Source of the DNA: Bin75 sp965223955
GTDB lineage: Bacteria > Nitrospirota > Nitrospiria > Nitrospirales > UBA8639
Reading direction: 5' to 3'
DNA length: 64,000 nt
Assembly: GCA_965223955.1 (NCBI GenBank)
Contig: OZ245029.1
Span: 1,488,001-1,552,000 of the forward strand
Shown in pieces: positions 62,054 to 64,000 of the stretch; the first letter of the stretch is position 1; every line of letters begins with the position of its first letter. Below the pieces are notes generated by a model. That model saw only the letters and a program-made list of their open reading frames with translations, was not told the DNA's origin and searched no databases. The position numbers and the translations under genes were made by a program.

Positions 62054-63061
62054 TCAGCAGTCGCGATTGACCATGTAATCGGCCATGACGATGAGGGCAC
62101 GTTTGGCAGTGGAATCTTCAAAGGTGGTGAGATTCGAGAGAGCGGCATCGATGTATTCTTGGGAACGAGCCCTGGTGTATCGCAACGATCCATGCTGGTG
62201 CATGTGTGCCGTAAGCTGGAGCAAATCGTCCTCTTCAATGGCGTTGCGTTCAATTTTGGCGACCAGAATCCGTCGCTCTTCATCCGGCAGACACGGCAAG
62301 ACGTGGATCAGGGGCAGGGTGACCATCCCTTGCATCAAGTCTTGTCCAAGGGTTTTCCCAAGGTTCTTTTCATTGGCCGTGTAATCGAGCCAGTCGTCGG
62401 CCAATTGAAAGGCAATGCCCAGGTTTAACCCGAATTGATGCAATTCTTCCGTTTGAAGGGGAGAGACTCCGCCCATCAGGCCGCCTACCTTGCACCCGGC
62501 CGCCAATAAGGCTCCGGTTTTGTACTCGACGATCCGGAGATACTCCGACTCGGGTAGCAGCGGTTGCCGGTTGGCGCACAGTTGAAGAATTTCTCCTTCC
62601 GCCAACTTCCGGCAGGCCATGGCCATGGCATCATTCACCTCGTGGTTCTTGAACGCGGCAATATGATGCATCGCCCGTGAGTACAGGTAGTCGCCCGCCA
62701 GAATACTGGCCCGATTGCCCCAAATGCGTCGAGCCGTCGGTCGCCCCCGGCGAAGAGCCGCTTCATCCAGCACGTCGTCATGCAGCAGGGTCGCCGTATG
62801 GATGAACTCGATGAGGCTGCCGAGGACCAGGTCGTTTTTGGGGACGTAGCCCGTGAGTCGGGAACAGAGACTCAACAGGAGAGGGCGAATGCGTTTGCCG
62901 CCACCGTCGAGAATGTGGGCGGCCATTTCGTTAATGAGGGGAGCCTCGGAATTGAGGTTGCGACGAATGTGTAATTCAATTTCTTCGAGGTCCTGGCGAT
63001 AAAGATCCCATACCGCGTCCATCGTCAGGGAACGTTGAACGACTGGTTGCCCACTGCCCAT
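62054..63061 (-). CDS. polyprenyl (octaprenyl-type) diphosphate synthase
   Basis: Makes long-chain isoprenoid diphosphate for quinone tails. 335 residues: GGGKRIRPLLL (52-62), first Asp-rich motif LLHDDVLDEAALRRGRPT (DDVLD at 95-99), GNRASILAGDYLYS, and second motif FQLADDWLDYT with KNLGKTLGQDLMQG. The residues before the first motif are small, which fits a long product. Starts MGSGQ at 63061 or the Met at 63022. It is similar to IspB. Confidence 0.92.
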   Translation of the reverse strand: MGSGQPVVQRSLTMDAVWDLYRQDLEEIELHIRRNLNSEAPLINEMAAHILDGGGKRIRPLLLSLCSRLTGYVPKNDLVLGSLIEFIHTATLLHDDVLDEAALRRGRPTARRIWGNRASILAGDYLYSRAMHHIAAFKNHEVNDAMAMACRKLAEGEILQLCANRQPLLPESEYLRIVEYKTGALLAAGCKVGGLMGGVSPLQTEELHQFGLNLGIAFQLADDWLDYTANEKNLGKTLGQDLMQGMVTLPLIHVLPCLPDEERRILVAKIERNAIEEDDLLQLTAHMHQHGSLRYTRARSQEYIDAALSNLTTFEDSTAKRALIVMADYMVNRDC

Positions 63062-63354
63062 TTCAGCGATCCTATGGACAGGGTCCGGTGTTTGTCAAGG
63101 CAGTAGGGGCGAACCTCTGTGTTCGCCTACATCGATATTTGAACGAGATATTGCAGGAATGGACGTGTGGTTTTACAGGATCTGCCTTGACACTTTTTTT
63201 CCGTATCCAGTAGATTTCTGTCTTGTCTCTGTTTCTCCTCGGATTGCCTTCTTCTTTTCATGAGTCAGGCGACATGACCGGTGAGGCGGGGGTGAGGAAG
63301 CATGAGATTTCCGACTCGTGGAGAGACGTTTGTGAGACGAGGCCCTGATTGTTT
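63062..63354. other. divergent intergenic region without repeats
   Basis: It separates the polyprenyl synthase (minus) and gltB (plus) genes. CTTGACACTTTTTTTCCG around 63187 contains a TTGACA hexamer that could be a -35 box for gltB, but no convincing -10 is claimed. No small gene seen. Confidence 0.35.
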
Positions 63355-64000
63355 ATGAGTCCCCAACAACCCCTATATGGACTGCCCCCCAAACAGGGGC
63401 TCTATGACCCGCGGTTTGAGAAGGACGGGTGCGGCATTGGCTTTGTCGCCAACATCAAAGGGCACCAGTCACACGATATCATCGAAAAATCGTTGAACGT
63501 GTTGAAGAATTTGTACCATCGCGGGGCGCAGGGTTGCGATCCGTGTACCGGTGACGGCGCGGGGATCCTTCTGCAAATCTCTCATGAATTTTTCAGGCGT
63601 GCCTGTCAGGACGTCGGCCTGCAACTGCCCGAGTCGGGTGGCTATGGGGTAGGGATGGTGTTCCTGCCTCAGGATGAACTGCTTCGCCGGCAATGTGAAG
63701 GCCTCTTTGAATCGATCATTCGTGAAGAAAGGCTGAGGTTTTTGGGATGGCGCGACGTCCCGGTGAAGCTCGAATACGTCGGCGATCTGGCGCAAAAGAC
63801 CCTTCCCCAGATGCGACAGTTTTTCATCGCGCGCGATATTCTGAACGAGGCCCAGTTTGAACGGAAGTTGTACGTCGTCCGGAAACGTATTGCCCGGGCG
63901 ATTCGCGAGTCCGCGTTGGTGGAACGCGGTCGAGTCTATATCTGTAGTTTGTCTTCCAACACCATCGTCTATAAAGGCATGCTGTTGCCGGAGCAACTCG
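63355..64000 (+). CDS. gltB: glutamate synthase large subunit, 5' part only
   Basis: The first 215 codons of the ammonia-assimilating glutamate synthase. The class II glutaminase domain starts at Cys26 in KDGCGIGFVANI after a short propeptide, followed by LKNLYHRGAQGCDPCTGDGAGIL. The frame runs off the window end. ATG 63355 is the only good start. The length of the full gene and its partner gltD are outside the window. Confidence 0.93.
   Translation, partial: MSPQQPLYGLPPKQGLYDPRFEKDGCGIGFVANIKGHQSHDIIEKSLNVLKNLYHRGAQGCDPCTGDGAGILLQISHEFFRRACQDVGLQLPESGGYGVGMVFLPQDELLRRQCEGLFESIIREERLRFLGWRDVPVKLEYVGDLAQKTLPQMRQFFIARDILNEAQFERKLYVVRKRIARAIRESALVERGRVYICSLSSNTIVYKGMLLPEQL

Overview
The window is bacterial chromosome from a Gram-negative organism. 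It carries lipopolysaccharide/KDO and peptidoglycan precursor genes (kdsD, glmU, glmS), a polyprenyl diphosphate synthase, outer-membrane and lipoprotein genes, and periplasmic c-type cytochromes. GC is high. The mix of c-type cytochromes, a SoxC-like molybdoenzyme, an EndoQ-type PHP nuclease and very dense intergenic repeats fits the phylum Nitrospirota (Nitrospira-like). That assignment is inference from recalled protein similarity, since there is no rRNA in the window.

Layout. 0-9.7 kb: the end of a cytochrome c gene, a HEAT-repeat protein, a UvrD-type helicase coupled to an exported HExxH protein, an AT-richer pair of small envelope genes, a Tsx-like outer-membrane protein and a DUF1348 protein. 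9.7-19.8 kb: a 0.9 kb repeat field, msrB, a DUF5069 protein, a large unknown exported protein, a DsrE-like protein, Endonuclease Q, a second UvrD helicase, a low-GC RelA/SpoT + GrlR-like pair and a nucleoside deoxyribosyltransferase-like protein. 19.9-35.5 kb: a sodium/solute symporter with a small partner, a giant LplT-acyltransferase-acyl ligase fusion, an amidohydrolase, a tRNA nucleotidyltransferase with a CDP-alcohol phosphatidyltransferase, a GH15 glucoamylase, and a SoxC protein overlapping a cytochrome c-TPR fusion. 35.5-40.1 kb: a TPR lipoprotein, a frameshifted methyltransferase-like gene, and an insertion sequence with clear ends and a target duplication. 40.1-52.7 kb: housekeeping genes (kdsD, metG, holB, tmk, DUF502, glmU, glmS) and a group of small enzymes (2'-5' RNA ligase-like, MOSC, YqaA, Nudix). 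53.1-61.9 kb: a DegT aminotransferase, an aspartyl protease, queF, then a probable aminoethylphosphonate head-group cluster: split TPP decarboxylase, AEP transaminase, AEP/choline-phosphate cytidylyltransferase, a fused nucleotidyltransferase-CDP-alcohol phosphatidyltransferase and a flippase-like membrane protein. The window ends with a polyprenyl synthase and the first 215 codons of gltB.

Intergenic DNA is dominated by at least five repeat families that recur tens of times: (A) an inverted-repeat REP around GTAGGTCGGATTAGC; (B) hairpins around CTCCTTTGTAAGGGGAGG with CTCTACC; (C) a TGTCATTCC / GGGGATCCAG family; (D) a motif around TGTCAACGAATGAGTGAACA, usually just upstream of a gene and on its strand; (E) CTCTCCC..GGGAGAGGGC hairpins. 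They combine into mosaics, interrupt operons, supply the last codons of some genes, and one copy has been the target of the insertion sequence.

The points most worth a second look are the phosphonate-type cluster without a visible PEP mutase, the SoxC/cytochrome-TPR pair, the RelA/SpoT-GrlR pair, the gene-associated motif D, and the IS inserted into a repeat. No rRNA, tRNA or CRISPR array was seen.
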